From contig NZ_JACHEU010000001.1 of NCBI RefSeq assembly GCF_014201615.1, forward strand, positions 1,817,631-1,881,630: DNA of 64,000 bases, written 5' to 3'. The notes under the pieces were generated by a model that was not told the DNA's origin, ran no database searches, and worked only from the letters and a program-made list of their open reading frames with translations. Both the position numbers and the translations under genes were made by a program. Each line of letters starts with the position of its first letter. The stretch's first letter is position 1. Source of the DNA: Aquamicrobium lusatiense. Lineage in GTDB: Bacteria > Pseudomonadota > Alphaproteobacteria > Rhizobiales > Rhizobiaceae. Of this stretch, positions 8,499-17,975 are shown one piece after another.

Positions 8499-8810
8499 CT
8501 ACGGGCTACCGCCGAAGATCTTGAGCTTGATCGCGATGCCGGCGAGCAGCGCCAGCATGATCCCGGTGGTGATCATCCGCACCGAAGTTTGCACGGCAGT
8601 CCGCCGCACGAGCCGGATGCATTCCAGTAGCGAGCGGATGTCGCGGATATCTAGGGCGGCCTCCTTGCCCTCCAGCCCCACGTCGGCGAGCGCACGTTTT
8701 GCGCCTTCTTCGGCGGCGCGCGCCAGCATCGCCTCAAACTCGACCTCCGGAATGCGAATGAAGCCCTGATCGGAACGGGGGGGTGTCATCATCTCTCCTT
8801 TCCCGCTCAT
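8499..8810 (-). CDS. DUF6127 family membrane protein
   Basis: A 103-residue protein with an amphipathic N-terminal part (VEFEAMLARAAEEGAKRAL) and one C-terminal transmembrane helix (TTGIMLALLAGIAIKLKIF). It resembles DUF6127 proteins of alphaproteobacterial prophages. The start at 8810 overlaps the stop of the tail-fibre gene (TGATG); a pair of ATGs at 8792 and 8789 preceded by AAGGAG is an alternative. Position next to the lysis genes hints at a lysis accessory role, but nothing in the sequence proves it. Confidence 0.65.
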   Translation of the reverse strand: MSGKGEMMTPPRSDQGFIRIPEVEFEAMLARAAEEGAKRALADVGLEGKEAALDIRDIRSLLECIRLVRRTAVQTSVRMITTGIMLALLAGIAIKLKIFGGSP

Positions 8811-9886
8811 CAGCCGACCTTCGCACCCCAAAACGAGGTGTGATCGGTGGCAAAATAGCCATCGGCGACGCGGAACGTGCCCTGCAGCTCGACCGTGTCG
8901 CCGGCGCTCAGCGGCACCATCGTCTGCAGCCAGAGCGCAGTAGACTCGGAGACATGGGTTCCCGAGATTTCGCCGGAGGAGCCCCGGATCTCGGCCGTGC
9001 CGTTCAGAACCAGGCGACCGCGCATGCGCGCCGTCGTGCTGGAATTGACCTTGTAGAGAAGCGTCGCGCCGAAGAGGTAGGTGCCGGCGACCGGCGCGAC
9101 GAAACGGTTGTTGCCGGCGTCGAAGGCACCCTGTTCATTGTAGTCCGTGTTGTTGATGCCGATCTTCGTCCAGGTGTCGATGGCGACGTAGTTGTCGTAG
9201 TTCGTGTAGGCCTTGAAGCGAGGCAGCCGCGGCTGGTCGACGATGCCGTTTGCGTTGTCGATGATGAAGCCGTCAAAGAAGCTCGAGCCATCCGCCGACA
9301 CGGCAAGCCTGAACTTGTCCGAGCCGAAGAGCCCAATCAGCGCTTTCGTGACATAGGCGGTCTGGAGCGTGAGCCCGAGGTCGTCGCCGGCCGTTTCCTT
9401 GTTCATCGTGTAGAAGAGATCGCCGGTTCCGCCTTCGCCGACGGCCCTGGCTGTCCAGAGCGCGGCGTTGAGCTTGGCGGAGAACGGATTCGCCGCGTCC
9501 GCCGTGGTGCCGATACCGAGCAACTCCAGGTTCTGCAGCGCCGCAGGCGTCGTGCTGACCCAATCAGAGCCGTCATAAACGAGCAGCGTGCCTTCATCCT
9601 CGATCCAGGACCGCCAGCCGGCCCGCGGCGGCAGGCGCAGCCAGGCGCCGTCGGTCCAGAGCGCCACGTTCAGGTCCCATCCGGACCAGTCGCCGGTTGC
9701 GCCAGAGCCGACGATGTACCGATCGCCGTCCGCAGGGATGGCAGGCGGCGTGGTCAGGTCCCGATCAATGACGGAGAGTTGCACCAAACCGTCGAGGAGC
9801 CGCAGCGCCTCGTTGTGAGCGACATGCTTCTGGGCCTGTGCCGCCAGGATGTAGGGCAGCAGCAGATGGGTCGTGGCGTCAGACAT
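8810..9886 (-). CDS. Tail fibre/spike: DUF2793 with C1q-like tip
   Basis: A 358-residue protein. The N-terminal DUF2793 (HLLLPYILAAQAQKHVAHNEALRLLD) is common on distal tail proteins of alphaproteobacterial phages and GTAs. The C-terminal 130 residues look like a C1q/TNF-like jelly roll (NNRFVAPVAGTYLFGATLLY, then TMVPLSAGDTVELQG). Such a tip would bind the host surface. The ATG at 9886 starts the conserved MSDATTHLLL sequence; a longer frame to 9940 overlaps the upstream gene. It follows the TIM-barrel tail protein, the usual place for a receptor-binding protein. Confidence 0.82.
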   Translation of the reverse strand: MSDATTHLLLPYILAAQAQKHVAHNEALRLLDGLVQLSVIDRDLTTPPAIPADGDRYIVGSGATGDWSGWDLNVALWTDGAWLRLPPRAGWRSWIEDEGTLLVYDGSDWVSTTPAALQNLELLGIGTTADAANPFSAKLNAALWTARAVGEGGTGDLFYTMNKETAGDDLGLTLQTAYVTKALIGLFGSDKFRLAVSADGSSFFDGFIIDNANGIVDQPRLPRFKAYTNYDNYVAIDTWTKIGINNTDYNEQGAFDAGNNRFVAPVAGTYLFGATLLYKVNSSTTARMRGRLVLNGTAEIRGSSGEISGTHVSESTALWLQTMVPLSAGDTVELQGTFRVADGYFATDHTSFWGAKVG

Positions 9887-9896
9887 GGGAAGTCCT

Positions 9897-12800
9897 TCAG
9901 AACGATAGCGTGACAGACTTCGGCGCTCCCCGCCCGACAAGGGAGGAGAGCTGAAAGATCCGGACGGTCAGTGTGTCGCCGGGGGCGAGCGATGCGCCCC
10001 AGTCGACGATCTGGTCGGCTGCCGCATAGAGCGCGCTGGTGGTGGTCGCGGTAAGCAGCCGCTTCACGGCGGCGCCGTCGAGAATCTCGACTTCGAATGC
10101 TTCGAGTTCCTCGCCCAGCGGCACTTCGAGCGCGCCCCAGCTGTCGGCAGACATCGCGCGGGAACGGCGCGTCCAACGGATCGTCAGATCGCCGGGTATG
10201 CGCGGTCTGCGCCAAGGCTGCTCGGTATGGGCGACGGAGAACGGCCGCAGCCCGACGCCTTCGGGTGTGAAGGCCTGCGCAATGTAGGTTTCGTCGCTGA
10301 CCGGCCGGCTCACCGGACCGATGCGCCAGTTCCACGGCAACCCGAGATCTGCCTCGGCGATCGGCAGCGATGCAAGGCTGTCGTCGAGCACCACCACTCT
10401 CACGCCTGCGGGAGCCGGATTGCCCATCGCACTTTCGGTGCCGCGCTGGCCGCGCAGGAGCCGCGTCAGCCGGTAGCGGCCCGGCGCGATCAGCTCGGCC
10501 GCGCCTGCCTGCACGATCTCCCACGTACCCGGTGCGCTCTCAATGGCGAGTGCGTTGGCGCCGCCGAAGAGCGTGAGATCGGTGACACTCTCCAGCGTTC
10601 CCGACAGCAGGTCGACCACCAGCACATTGCCAAGGTCGAAGCGCGAGGTGGGCCCGGCGTAGAAGTCTGAGACCAGGGTGCCGATCCGGGCGCGCGAGCC
10701 GAGGCTCGTGAGCAGCTCGAATCCATTCGTCGAGGCGCTGCGGAACACCGCGATCTCGCCGGGCCATGGCGTAGCGTGGGCCGCCGCGAAGGGCCTGTGC
10801 GCAGGCTGGTTCTCGGTCAGCTGCGGCAGATCGAGAAGCACCGCCTCGGGTGCGCCGAACACCACGGCCTTCGAGAGCGCCGCAGGGCGCGGCGCCCCTG
10901 GCGGCAGATCGTAGGCCTCCCGGTCCTGGCAAAGAGCCTCGATGCTCCGCGCCTCCGCATCCGCGATCGAGACGATGCGCAGCGGAACCGATCGGCTGTC
11001 GTGATCAACCGTCACGACATCGGACGGGTCGAGCGCCAGCCTCGAAGGCGGCAGGCGGAAGACAGCGCTCTCGCGTCCGGACCAGGCTTCCATGAGCGCG
11101 CGTCGGCAGCGTCGTTCGGCCTCCTCGGGCGACACGGCAAAGGGGAAGGTCTCGGAGGCGATACGGGTCGTGTCCACGGTGATGCGCCGGGCCTCGACCT
11201 GTGCGGCCTCGTAGTCCTCGTCGGCGCGGGCCACCTGCCATTTCAGTGCCTGCGGGAGCTCGGTTTCCTGACTGCGGGTGAGTTCCAGGATGTCGCCCTC
11301 CCGCTGGGCAGCCAGACCGTCAAGCGACAGGTTCGCGACCGCGGCCCGCCCCCGCATGACGAAGCGGATCACGCCCTCGCTCTCGACGGCATCGAAGCCG
11401 AAGTGGCGGGCGAGCGTTGTGATCGAGGCGCGCGGGCTTTCAAGCGCGCCGATCGCGTAGCCCTCGATCGCACCCCAAAGGCCGGAGACGTCGATGCGGT
11501 CCTCGGGCATCCCGGCCCGAAGGGAGAGATGCCGAACGAGTGCGGCCAGCGACACGGCCCCGAGCCGCCCGGTCAGCCAGTGCCCGAGTCGCCAGTTCGG
11601 ACCGTCGGTCCAGACGTCGGTCAGCTCGGGGAAGAACGGATAAGGCCGCGCGTCCCACGTCCATGCCGCGCATTCGGGGACGTGTACCATGCGGTCGCCA
11701 TAGATCGACGACACCGGGTTGTTCGCCCCATCGCTCCAGAAGAGATAGGTCGCCTCGAGATAGGCCCGCTGTATCGCGTCATCGCGCCAGCCGCGCGAAA
11801 AGTGCGGTACGAAACTCTCCGACGACTTCGGATCGAAGAACATGTACGGCTGGTTGGTGCCGCGGTCGATGGCCGGGCAGCCGAGTTCGGTAAAGCGGAT
11901 AGGCTTCGACTCGGGCGTCCACGCCGTCGGCGCTCCGGCCTCCACCCCGCCTGGACGGTCGTAGTGCGGGTTCGACCACCAGGCGCGCAGATCCTTGTAG
12001 CGGAAGACCCACGGCTTGCCGGCGGCGCCATCGGTGATCGGTGTCCGCACCTGCGCCGAGCGATCGGCCGCGCTGGCGTAGAACCAGTCGAGGCCTTCGC
12101 CGCCGGCGATGTTCGCCTGCAGGTAGGCGCGGTCGTAGATCGCCGGCCAGCCATCTTGGGCATCCAGATGCTCGAAACCATCGCGCCAGTCGGAGACCGG
12201 CATGTAGTTGTCGATCCCGACGAAATCGACATTTCCGTCAGCCCAGAGCGGGTCGAGGTGGAAGAAAACGTCTCCGGATCCATCTGCGGGTTGGTGCCCG
12301 AAATACTCGCTCCAATCCGCGGCGTAACTGATCTCGGTCGCACCGCCGAGGATGCTGCGCACATCGGCCGCCAGATCGCGGAAGGCCAGCACTGCCGGAT
12401 AGGTGCTGGCGCCCGAGCGGATGGTGGTCAGCCCACGCATTTCGGTGCCGATCAGGAAGGCGTCGACGCCGCCCGCCGCCGCACAGAGATGGGCGTAGTG
12501 CAGCACCATGCGGCGCAGACCCCAGTCCCCGGAGGCACCGATCCAGGAGACGGTCTCGCCAGATACCGCGAAGTCGGACGAACTGGCCCCGCCGAAGAAC
12601 GCCGCGACCTGTGTGCCCGCCGTGGCAGTCTTGTCGACGCTGCCAGTATAACCGGCCGCGGGCGAACAGGTGATCCGGCCGCGCCACGGGAAGATGGGCT
12701 GACCAGTCTCGGCGGCGTTGTCCGAGTACGGGTTCGGCAAGGTGTTCACGGGCGGAACATCCATCAGGATGAAGGGATAGAAGGTGACGCGCAGGCCGCG

Positions 12801-13862
12801 GGCCTTCATCTCCTTGATCGCCTGCACCACGGCGAAGTCGGCGGGGGTCCCGCCATAGACCGGCCGGTCCTTTTCAACGCGACTGACCAGATGGGCAGCA
12901 GCCCGGCTGACGCCGTTGACGCTCCACGTCTTCGGTCTCGTGGTCTTCTCCGCGTATTCGACGCCGGGCCTGATCTGGCACGCCCCCGCGCGCAGATCGT
13001 TGCCGAACCAGGCGACGACCAGGCTGACGCTTTCGACCTTCGGCGCCATGGCCTGCAGCCGGTCGAGTGCCACCATCATGTCGGCCGTGTCCGTTAGCGC
13101 GTTGAGGTTTTCCGCGACCTGAGCGCCGCTGCCGCCCTTGCGTACGCCGTCGGTGGCGTAGGTGAACTCGCCCGAGGCCGGGATCATCGTCACGGCGCGG
13201 GTCAGACCCTCGGCGGTATCCGGATCAGCGAGCGGCCGGAAGATCTCGAAGGAGAGCTGCGGCAGGCGATTGCCGTAGTTGCCGAGCGGCAGCTCTTCGA
13301 AGACGACATAGGCGGTACCGCGATAGGCGGGCGTGCTGGCGGCGCCCATCTTGGCCGAAATGAACGGGTCGGCGGTCTGTGTCTCGTCACCCGGATACCA
13401 GCGCCAGGTGATCCCGGCAGTATCAAGCAGCTTGCCATCGGCCCAGATGCGACCGATCCCGGTGATCGGACCTTCACACACGGCAACGGCGAAGGAGGCA
13501 TAGTAGAGATATTCGGTGGTCTGAACCTTGCCGCCGCCACCACCCTTGCCGCCGCCCTGCGTGGTTGTGCTGATCTCCTCGCGGAAGTCGGTCGCCCAGA
13601 CGATGTTGCCGCCCATCCGCATTCGTCCGTAGACACGCGGGATGACGGCTCCCTCGGTGGCCGAGGTGATGCGCAAGCTGTCGAGCCGCGGGCCTTCGAT
13701 CCGCTGGGTGGGCGCCAGCGAGGAAATGATCCAGCTGTCGACGACCGAACCAATGGCGGAGCCGACGAAGCCGCCAATCGTCGCCGCGCTCACGCCGAGG
13801 ATGGCCCCGCCGATGCTGCCGCCGATGGCAGCGCCAGCCACGCCGAGAACGAGAGTTGCCAT
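9897..13862 (-). CDS. GTA-type TIM-barrel tail protein (host specificity)
   Basis: A 1321-residue protein, the usual length for GTA gp15 homologues. It opens with a Gly/Ala-rich hydrophobic stretch, then a region of baseplate-hub type (VYGRMRMGGNIVWATDF). The GTA TIM-barrel domain lies roughly at residues 430-760 (VDFVGIDNYMPVSDWRD, RFTELGCPAIDRGTNQP), followed by a phage-tail-protein domain. It forms the tip of the tail, probably contacting or digesting surface glycans. It lies between NlpC/P60 and the DUF2793 fibre, as in GTA clusters. Confidence 0.92.
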   Translation of the reverse strand: MATLVLGVAGAAIGGSIGGAILGVSAATIGGFVGSAIGSVVDSWIISSLAPTQRIEGPRLDSLRITSATEGAVIPRVYGRMRMGGNIVWATDFREEISTTTQGGGKGGGGGKVQTTEYLYYASFAVAVCEGPITGIGRIWADGKLLDTAGITWRWYPGDETQTADPFISAKMGAASTPAYRGTAYVVFEELPLGNYGNRLPQLSFEIFRPLADPDTAEGLTRAVTMIPASGEFTYATDGVRKGGSGAQVAENLNALTDTADMMVALDRLQAMAPKVESVSLVVAWFGNDLRAGACQIRPGVEYAEKTTRPKTWSVNGVSRAAAHLVSRVEKDRPVYGGTPADFAVVQAIKEMKARGLRVTFYPFILMDVPPVNTLPNPYSDNAAETGQPIFPWRGRITCSPAAGYTGSVDKTATAGTQVAAFFGGASSSDFAVSGETVSWIGASGDWGLRRMVLHYAHLCAAAGGVDAFLIGTEMRGLTTIRSGASTYPAVLAFRDLAADVRSILGGATEISYAADWSEYFGHQPADGSGDVFFHLDPLWADGNVDFVGIDNYMPVSDWRDGFEHLDAQDGWPAIYDRAYLQANIAGGEGLDWFYASAADRSAQVRTPITDGAAGKPWVFRYKDLRAWWSNPHYDRPGGVEAGAPTAWTPESKPIRFTELGCPAIDRGTNQPYMFFDPKSSESFVPHFSRGWRDDAIQRAYLEATYLFWSDGANNPVSSIYGDRMVHVPECAAWTWDARPYPFFPELTDVWTDGPNWRLGHWLTGRLGAVSLAALVRHLSLRAGMPEDRIDVSGLWGAIEGYAIGALESPRASITTLARHFGFDAVESEGVIRFVMRGRAAVANLSLDGLAAQREGDILELTRSQETELPQALKWQVARADEDYEAAQVEARRITVDTTRIASETFPFAVSPEEAERRCRRALMEAWSGRESAVFRLPPSRLALDPSDVVTVDHDSRSVPLRIVSIADAEARSIEALCQDREAYDLPPGAPRPAALSKAVVFGAPEAVLLDLPQLTENQPAHRPFAAAHATPWPGEIAVFRSASTNGFELLTSLGSRARIGTLVSDFYAGPTSRFDLGNVLVVDLLSGTLESVTDLTLFGGANALAIESAPGTWEIVQAGAAELIAPGRYRLTRLLRGQRGTESAMGNPAPAGVRVVVLDDSLASLPIAEADLGLPWNWRIGPVSRPVSDETYIAQAFTPEGVGLRPFSVAHTEQPWRRPRIPGDLTIRWTRRSRAMSADSWGALEVPLGEELEAFEVEILDGAAVKRLLTATTTSALYAAADQIVDWGASLAPGDTLTVRIFQLSSLVGRGAPKSVTLSF

Positions 13863-13868
13863 GGTGGA

Positions 13869-14306
13869 TCAGATCTTTTCCGGGAAGAGGAAGGCGAAGG
13901 CGATGCGCCGGTGCCAGGATTGCGTGAGTGGCACTTCGATTACGCCCAGCTGCTCATAGGCGTGGAGGAAGCTGTTGGGCGCGGTCAGGATCCCGACATG
14001 CTTGGCGATGGCGCGGGGCTTCATTCGGAAGACGACCAGCGCGCCGGGACCGGCATACGAGGGTTCGACCTCGATCATCATGCGCCGTGCGCCCTCGGCC
14101 AGAACTTCGCGGGGGCCAGTTTCACCCCAGTCGCGGCTATAGGGCGGCATCGTGAACGGCTCGGACCCCACCACCTCGCGCCAAACCCCGCGAGCGAGCC
14201 CAAGGCAGTCGCAACCCACACCTTTGAGGGACGCCTGATCGTGATATGGCGTGCCAAGCCAGGAGCGCGCGGCGGTGATGATGCGCTCTGGATCGGCGGG
14301 GATCAC
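13869..14306 (-). CDS. Tail-associated NlpC/P60 peptidase
   Basis: A 145-residue papain-like cell-wall peptidase. The catalytic Cys34 sits in GCDCLGLARG and the likely partner His103 in AKHVGIL. It corresponds to GTA gp14 and would help the tail cross the peptidoglycan during DNA entry. The start is GTG at 14306, overlapping the DUF2163 stop (GTGA), so it is translated by coupling. Length and position agree with the family. Confidence 0.9.
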   Translation of the reverse strand: MIPADPERIITAARSWLGTPYHDQASLKGVGCDCLGLARGVWREVVGSEPFTMPPYSRDWGETGPREVLAEGARRMMIEVEPSYAGPGALVVFRMKPRAIAKHVGILTAPNSFLHAYEQLGVIEVPLTQSWHRRIAFAFLFPEKI

Positions 14307-15187
14307 AACACCCCTCCGTCATGGCCGCCATCTCTTGTGGCGTAGCGCAGGATGGTGTCCTGGCCTGGGATGTGCGGAAAGCCCCGGAAGTTGGCCGTGT
14401 TGGCGAACTTCGTCCCGCAGGTCTCGATGCGCTTGTCGCAGCCGGCGCGGATGGTGAAACCGTCGCTCTCGTCGATCGCGCGCACCGGTGCTTCCAGCAG
14501 TGTCAGCACCGCGACTCCGTCCGTGAGGTCATGGCCCAGCACCTCGGTGCGCCGCCCGGCGTTCGCGCCGCTCGTCCACTCCAGTGTGCCGAAGGTGAAC
14601 CAGCCGGAGGTAAAACCGCCGAGCCCCGAGGCGGTGAAGGCGCGATCGCGCAGCAGATCGATGACGGTGCCCGTGCCCTTGTAGGTCAGGTCGTCCAGGT
14701 CGACCCCGCATCGGATATCACCGAGAGCGGCATCGCATGTCGCCTGAAACGTCCGTCCGACAGTTTGGCCGAGCACATGGGCAAGCGAACGCACCTCGGC
14801 GACGAAGGCCAGCCGCCCGCGCCGGATCTGGCCGATGGCCCCGCGCCGCATCAGGACGCGCTGGCCGGTGTCGGTCCAGTTCACGCGCCAGACCTCCACC
14901 TCGGCATTGTCCCAGCGGCCGTCGAGAATGTCCGTCTCGGTGATGCGGTCGGAGGTCAGCACGCCCTCAGCATCCTGCGCATCGACGGACAGGTCCGAGC
15001 CCGAACGCACCTCAGATGCCGTGAGTCCGCTCTCGGGCTCGAAGTCGGTGCTGTCGAAGGTCAGCGTCCGGTCATGATCGGTGAAGCCGAAGGTGACACC
15101 GTCGGCACGGGTAATCCGCCAGCACCAGGCGAGCGTCGTGGTGCCCTCATCAAGATGTGCCTGGAAGTTTGGGTCGAGCGACTTCAT
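14303..15187 (-). CDS. DUF2163 tail protein (GTA gp13-like)
   Basis: A 294-residue baseplate/tail hub component. Conserved-looking stretches include CWRITRADGVTFGFTDHDR near the N-terminus and CGVDLDDLTYKGTG, with a C-terminal Cys-containing AGCDKRIETCGTKFANTANF that may hold a metal or Fe-S cluster as in GTA hubs. The ATG at 15187 overlaps the DUF2460 stop (ATGA); the frame is open to 15553 but that part overlaps DUF2460. Coupled on both sides. Confidence 0.9.
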   Translation of the reverse strand: MKSLDPNFQAHLDEGTTTLAWCWRITRADGVTFGFTDHDRTLTFDSTDFEPESGLTASEVRSGSDLSVDAQDAEGVLTSDRITETDILDGRWDNAEVEVWRVNWTDTGQRVLMRRGAIGQIRRGRLAFVAEVRSLAHVLGQTVGRTFQATCDAALGDIRCGVDLDDLTYKGTGTVIDLLRDRAFTASGLGGFTSGWFTFGTLEWTSGANAGRRTEVLGHDLTDGVAVLTLLEAPVRAIDESDGFTIRAGCDKRIETCGTKFANTANFRGFPHIPGQDTILRYATRDGGHDGGVL

Positions 15188-15810
15188 CGCCGGATCTCCA
15201 GAAGCGGAATGGACGTGATCGAGCCGAGCCGCTCGAGGTCGAGCGTCACGTCGAGCGCGTCGGTGTCGAAGCGGACGGGTACGTCGAATTCGAAGCCCGC
15301 AGTGATGGCGACACCAGCGCCCGGCGCGGCGCTGAAGCTGACGACGCCGGTCGTGGTATCGACCGACCAGCCGGAAACCTGCTCGACGCCTCCCAGTGCG
15401 ATGCGCACGGTGCCCGCCACTGGCTTGGCGATGGCGCGCGTCCACGATTGCGCCCCGGAGGCGTAGTGCTTCACCAGCTGGAAAGCGGTCGTCGCACCAT
15501 CGCCGGTGCCGATAGCTTGGTCGCTCGGTGATGGCGCACCCGAGGGCAGGCACGACTTGTGATCGCCCCAGTCCTTGAAGCGGAAGCCGTGGAGCCGCCC
15601 GTTGCGCGCCTCGAAGAACGCGACGACCACCGCCAGGTCATCGGCGCGACGGATGCCGTAGGCGACGTCATATCGACGGCGCGAGTTCGCCCAGCTGGCG
15701 TTGCGCTCCTCGTCGCCTGAGGCGAGCTCGACGATCTGCGTGCGCCGCTCGGGACCGCCGCGTGCGCCCCTGCTGATATTGTCGGGAAATCGGATCTCGT
15801 GAAACGCCAT
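15184..15810 (-). CDS. DUF2460 tail protein (GTA gp12-like)
   Basis: A 208-residue distal tail protein. FHEIRFPDNISRGARGGPER at the N-terminus and FFEARNGRLHGFRFKDWGDH are the DUF2460 signature. It forms part of the tail tip between the tape measure and the hub. The ATG at 15810 overlaps the tape-measure stop (TGATG) and has GGAGG 8 bases upstream; a GTG one codon earlier is possible. Confidence 0.9.
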   Translation of the reverse strand: MAFHEIRFPDNISRGARGGPERRTQIVELASGDEERNASWANSRRRYDVAYGIRRADDLAVVVAFFEARNGRLHGFRFKDWGDHKSCLPSGAPSPSDQAIGTGDGATTAFQLVKHYASGAQSWTRAIAKPVAGTVRIALGGVEQVSGWSVDTTTGVVSFSAAPGAGVAITAGFEFDVPVRFDTDALDVTLDLERLGSITSIPLLEIRR

Positions 15811-17975
15811 CACATGCCCCTCCGGCCGAGCGACACGGCGCGGGCAATGTCGGCCGCGACCTGGGTGCGTGACTGGCGGAAGCTCTCGGCGTCGCGGGCC
15901 ATGATCGTGATGTTGACCCCGCCCGTCCCGTAGCTCTGCGCTTCGCGCCTCGAGAGCACCCGCTCGCCCCGCTGGAGGATAGCGGGCACCTCATCATGGC
16001 GAAGACCCACGGTTCCCCCGGAGTGCATCCGGGGCGCTGCGGCGAAGGCGAGCGCAGGCACCATGCGTGCCGGTCCGGCAGCTCCGACGATGCCGCCCGC
16101 GTGCAGCACATTGGCGAACAGGCCACCAGCCTGGCCGAGGATGCCGCCCAGCGCATTCGCGATTGGACCGAGGATGAACCGCCGTGCCGCGAGCTTGGCG
16201 AGATCGGCAATGAGCGACGTGACGAGGTCGGTGAAATTGAGCTTGCCCGTTTTCACGAACTCGCCGACGGCGTTCTCCGCCGACTGGAAGGCGCTAACGA
16301 GGCTCTGGCCGATATCGCCACCGATCTCGCGCGCCTTGCTGGCGTAGTCCGACAGCGCCGCCGTGACCGCCTGCCACCCTGTGACGGCGGCCTCGGTGTC
16401 GGGCTTCGCAGCGGCGGCCGCCGTTCCGGCGGCAGCACCTGCTTCTGTGGCTGCGCGCCCGGCATCGCCGAGCGCGCTTTCGAAGCGTTCGGCTGCATCC
16501 GTGGCATCGGTCAGCGCAGAACCTTCGGGTTCACTGGCGCGCGATAGTGCCTGACGCAGCGCTTCGATCGAGCTGAGGGGCGCTACTGCGGCATTTGCTG
16601 CTGCCCTCGCAGAAGCCGCGAGGCGATCTGCCTCTGCGCTCGCCTCCGCAGCCGCGCCAGCCGTTTCGTAGAAGGCAGACCCGGCGCTGACCGCCGCTCC
16701 ATAGACGGCAAGCATGGTGGACTCCATGCCGGGAATGCCGTCAAGGCCGCGCGCCACAGCGTGGAGGAAATCCGCCCAGGTTTTCTGGATGTTTTCGAGC
16801 GCTGAAAGCCAGCCTGCGCGAATGGAAGCCCACACCGATTGAAGGGAGAGCGAAAGCGACTGACCGCCCAGCTTGATCCGATCCCAGACCTCCGAAGCGA
16901 CATCGCCCAGCAGGGCCATCGCATTGCCGAAACCACCGGCGCCTTGGGCAAGTTGGGTAAACTGATAAATCAGTTCGCCAGCGCCAACGATGAGCGCACC
17001 AATGCCGGTGCGGATGAGCGCCCCGCGTAGAACAACGAGCGCTGTCGCGAGGCCGCGAACCGACAGCGCCGCTGCTGCCAGTCCCGCAACCCACCGGCCG
17101 CCGAGGAAGGCGGCGAAGGTCGCGGCATATGTGGTCAGGCGACCGATGTTGTCGAAGAGACCACGAATGGCAATGCCGAGCGGACCGGTGCGGCTGGCGA
17201 CCGCCGCCATGGCATTGGCGACGGCTTCCAGCGCCGGCGCGGCGGCAACGGCCAGCTGGTTTGACAGCCCGCGCCAGATCAGCCCGAGCCGTGAAATCGC
17301 GTCGTTCGTGCGCTCGATCTGATCGGCATCCTGCTCCGAGACCACGACCCCGAAGGCGAGCACGTCCTCGGTCGCCTGGCGCAGCGTCGCAGTGTCGATC
17401 CGGCTCATGGCGATGGAGCCTTCCTCGCCGAAGAGCTGACCAGCCACGGCGGCACGCTCGGCAGCGGGGACGAACTGCTCGATGGCGGCGTTGATCGCGC
17501 CGACGCGCTGATCCAGCGGCAGGGCGATCAGCTCGCCGGCCGAGAGCCCAAGACGGTCCAGCGCGTCGGCAGCCGGGCCGGTGCCGGCGGCCGCCTGGCT
17601 GAGACGCCGCGTCAGATCCTTCGTCGCCTGTTCGATGCCGGACATCGAGACGCCTGCCAGCTCGCCCGCGCGCTCCAGCGTCTGGATCGAAGCGACGGTA
17701 GTGCCCAGGGACTGTGCAAGTTTCGCCTGCGCATCGACCGTCTGGAGCCCAGAGCGCATCATTGCCATGCCAGCAGCAGCAGCGGCGGCCACGGCGGCGG
17801 CAGCAGCTACAGCGACACGGCGGGAGAACGCTGCGAGCCGGACGTTGGCTGCCTCCATCTCACGGTTGAGCCGCCCGAAGCCGCGCGATCCGGCTTCGCC
17901 GACGCCCTCGAGCTCGGCGCGCACCTGCCGGCCGCCGACCGCCGCGAGCCGGACGGAGACACGCTTCTCAGCCAT
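15810..17975 (-). CDS. Tail tape measure protein
   Basis: A 721-residue protein that sets tail length and probably forms a channel at injection. It has a basic N-terminus (MAEKRVSVRLAAVGGRQVRAEL), an Ala-rich hydrophobic segment near residue 55-72, a second long hydrophobic region around residues 295-340, and a C-terminus with the VPAILQRGERVLSR stretch often seen in tape-measure proteins. Length would fit a short siphovirus or GTA-like tail. It starts 8 bases inside the end of the chaperone frameshift product. Confidence 0.9.
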   Translation of the reverse strand: MAEKRVSVRLAAVGGRQVRAELEGVGEAGSRGFGRLNREMEAANVRLAAFSRRVAVAAAAAVAAAAAAGMAMMRSGLQTVDAQAKLAQSLGTTVASIQTLERAGELAGVSMSGIEQATKDLTRRLSQAAAGTGPAADALDRLGLSAGELIALPLDQRVGAINAAIEQFVPAAERAAVAGQLFGEEGSIAMSRIDTATLRQATEDVLAFGVVVSEQDADQIERTNDAISRLGLIWRGLSNQLAVAAAPALEAVANAMAAVASRTGPLGIAIRGLFDNIGRLTTYAATFAAFLGGRWVAGLAAAALSVRGLATALVVLRGALIRTGIGALIVGAGELIYQFTQLAQGAGGFGNAMALLGDVASEVWDRIKLGGQSLSLSLQSVWASIRAGWLSALENIQKTWADFLHAVARGLDGIPGMESTMLAVYGAAVSAGSAFYETAGAAAEASAEADRLAASARAAANAAVAPLSSIEALRQALSRASEPEGSALTDATDAAERFESALGDAGRAATEAGAAAGTAAAAAKPDTEAAVTGWQAVTAALSDYASKAREIGGDIGQSLVSAFQSAENAVGEFVKTGKLNFTDLVTSLIADLAKLAARRFILGPIANALGGILGQAGGLFANVLHAGGIVGAAGPARMVPALAFAAAPRMHSGGTVGLRHDEVPAILQRGERVLSRREAQSYGTGGVNITIMARDAESFRQSRTQVAADIARAVSLGRRGM

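Noticed and set aside
10776..13097. 773-codon open frame on the plus strand
   Set aside because: Antisense to the TIM-barrel tail gene; composition is Arg/Gly-rich with no domain. A shadow in GC-rich DNA, as are the frames at 22566-25151, 24662-26338 and 26751-28478.
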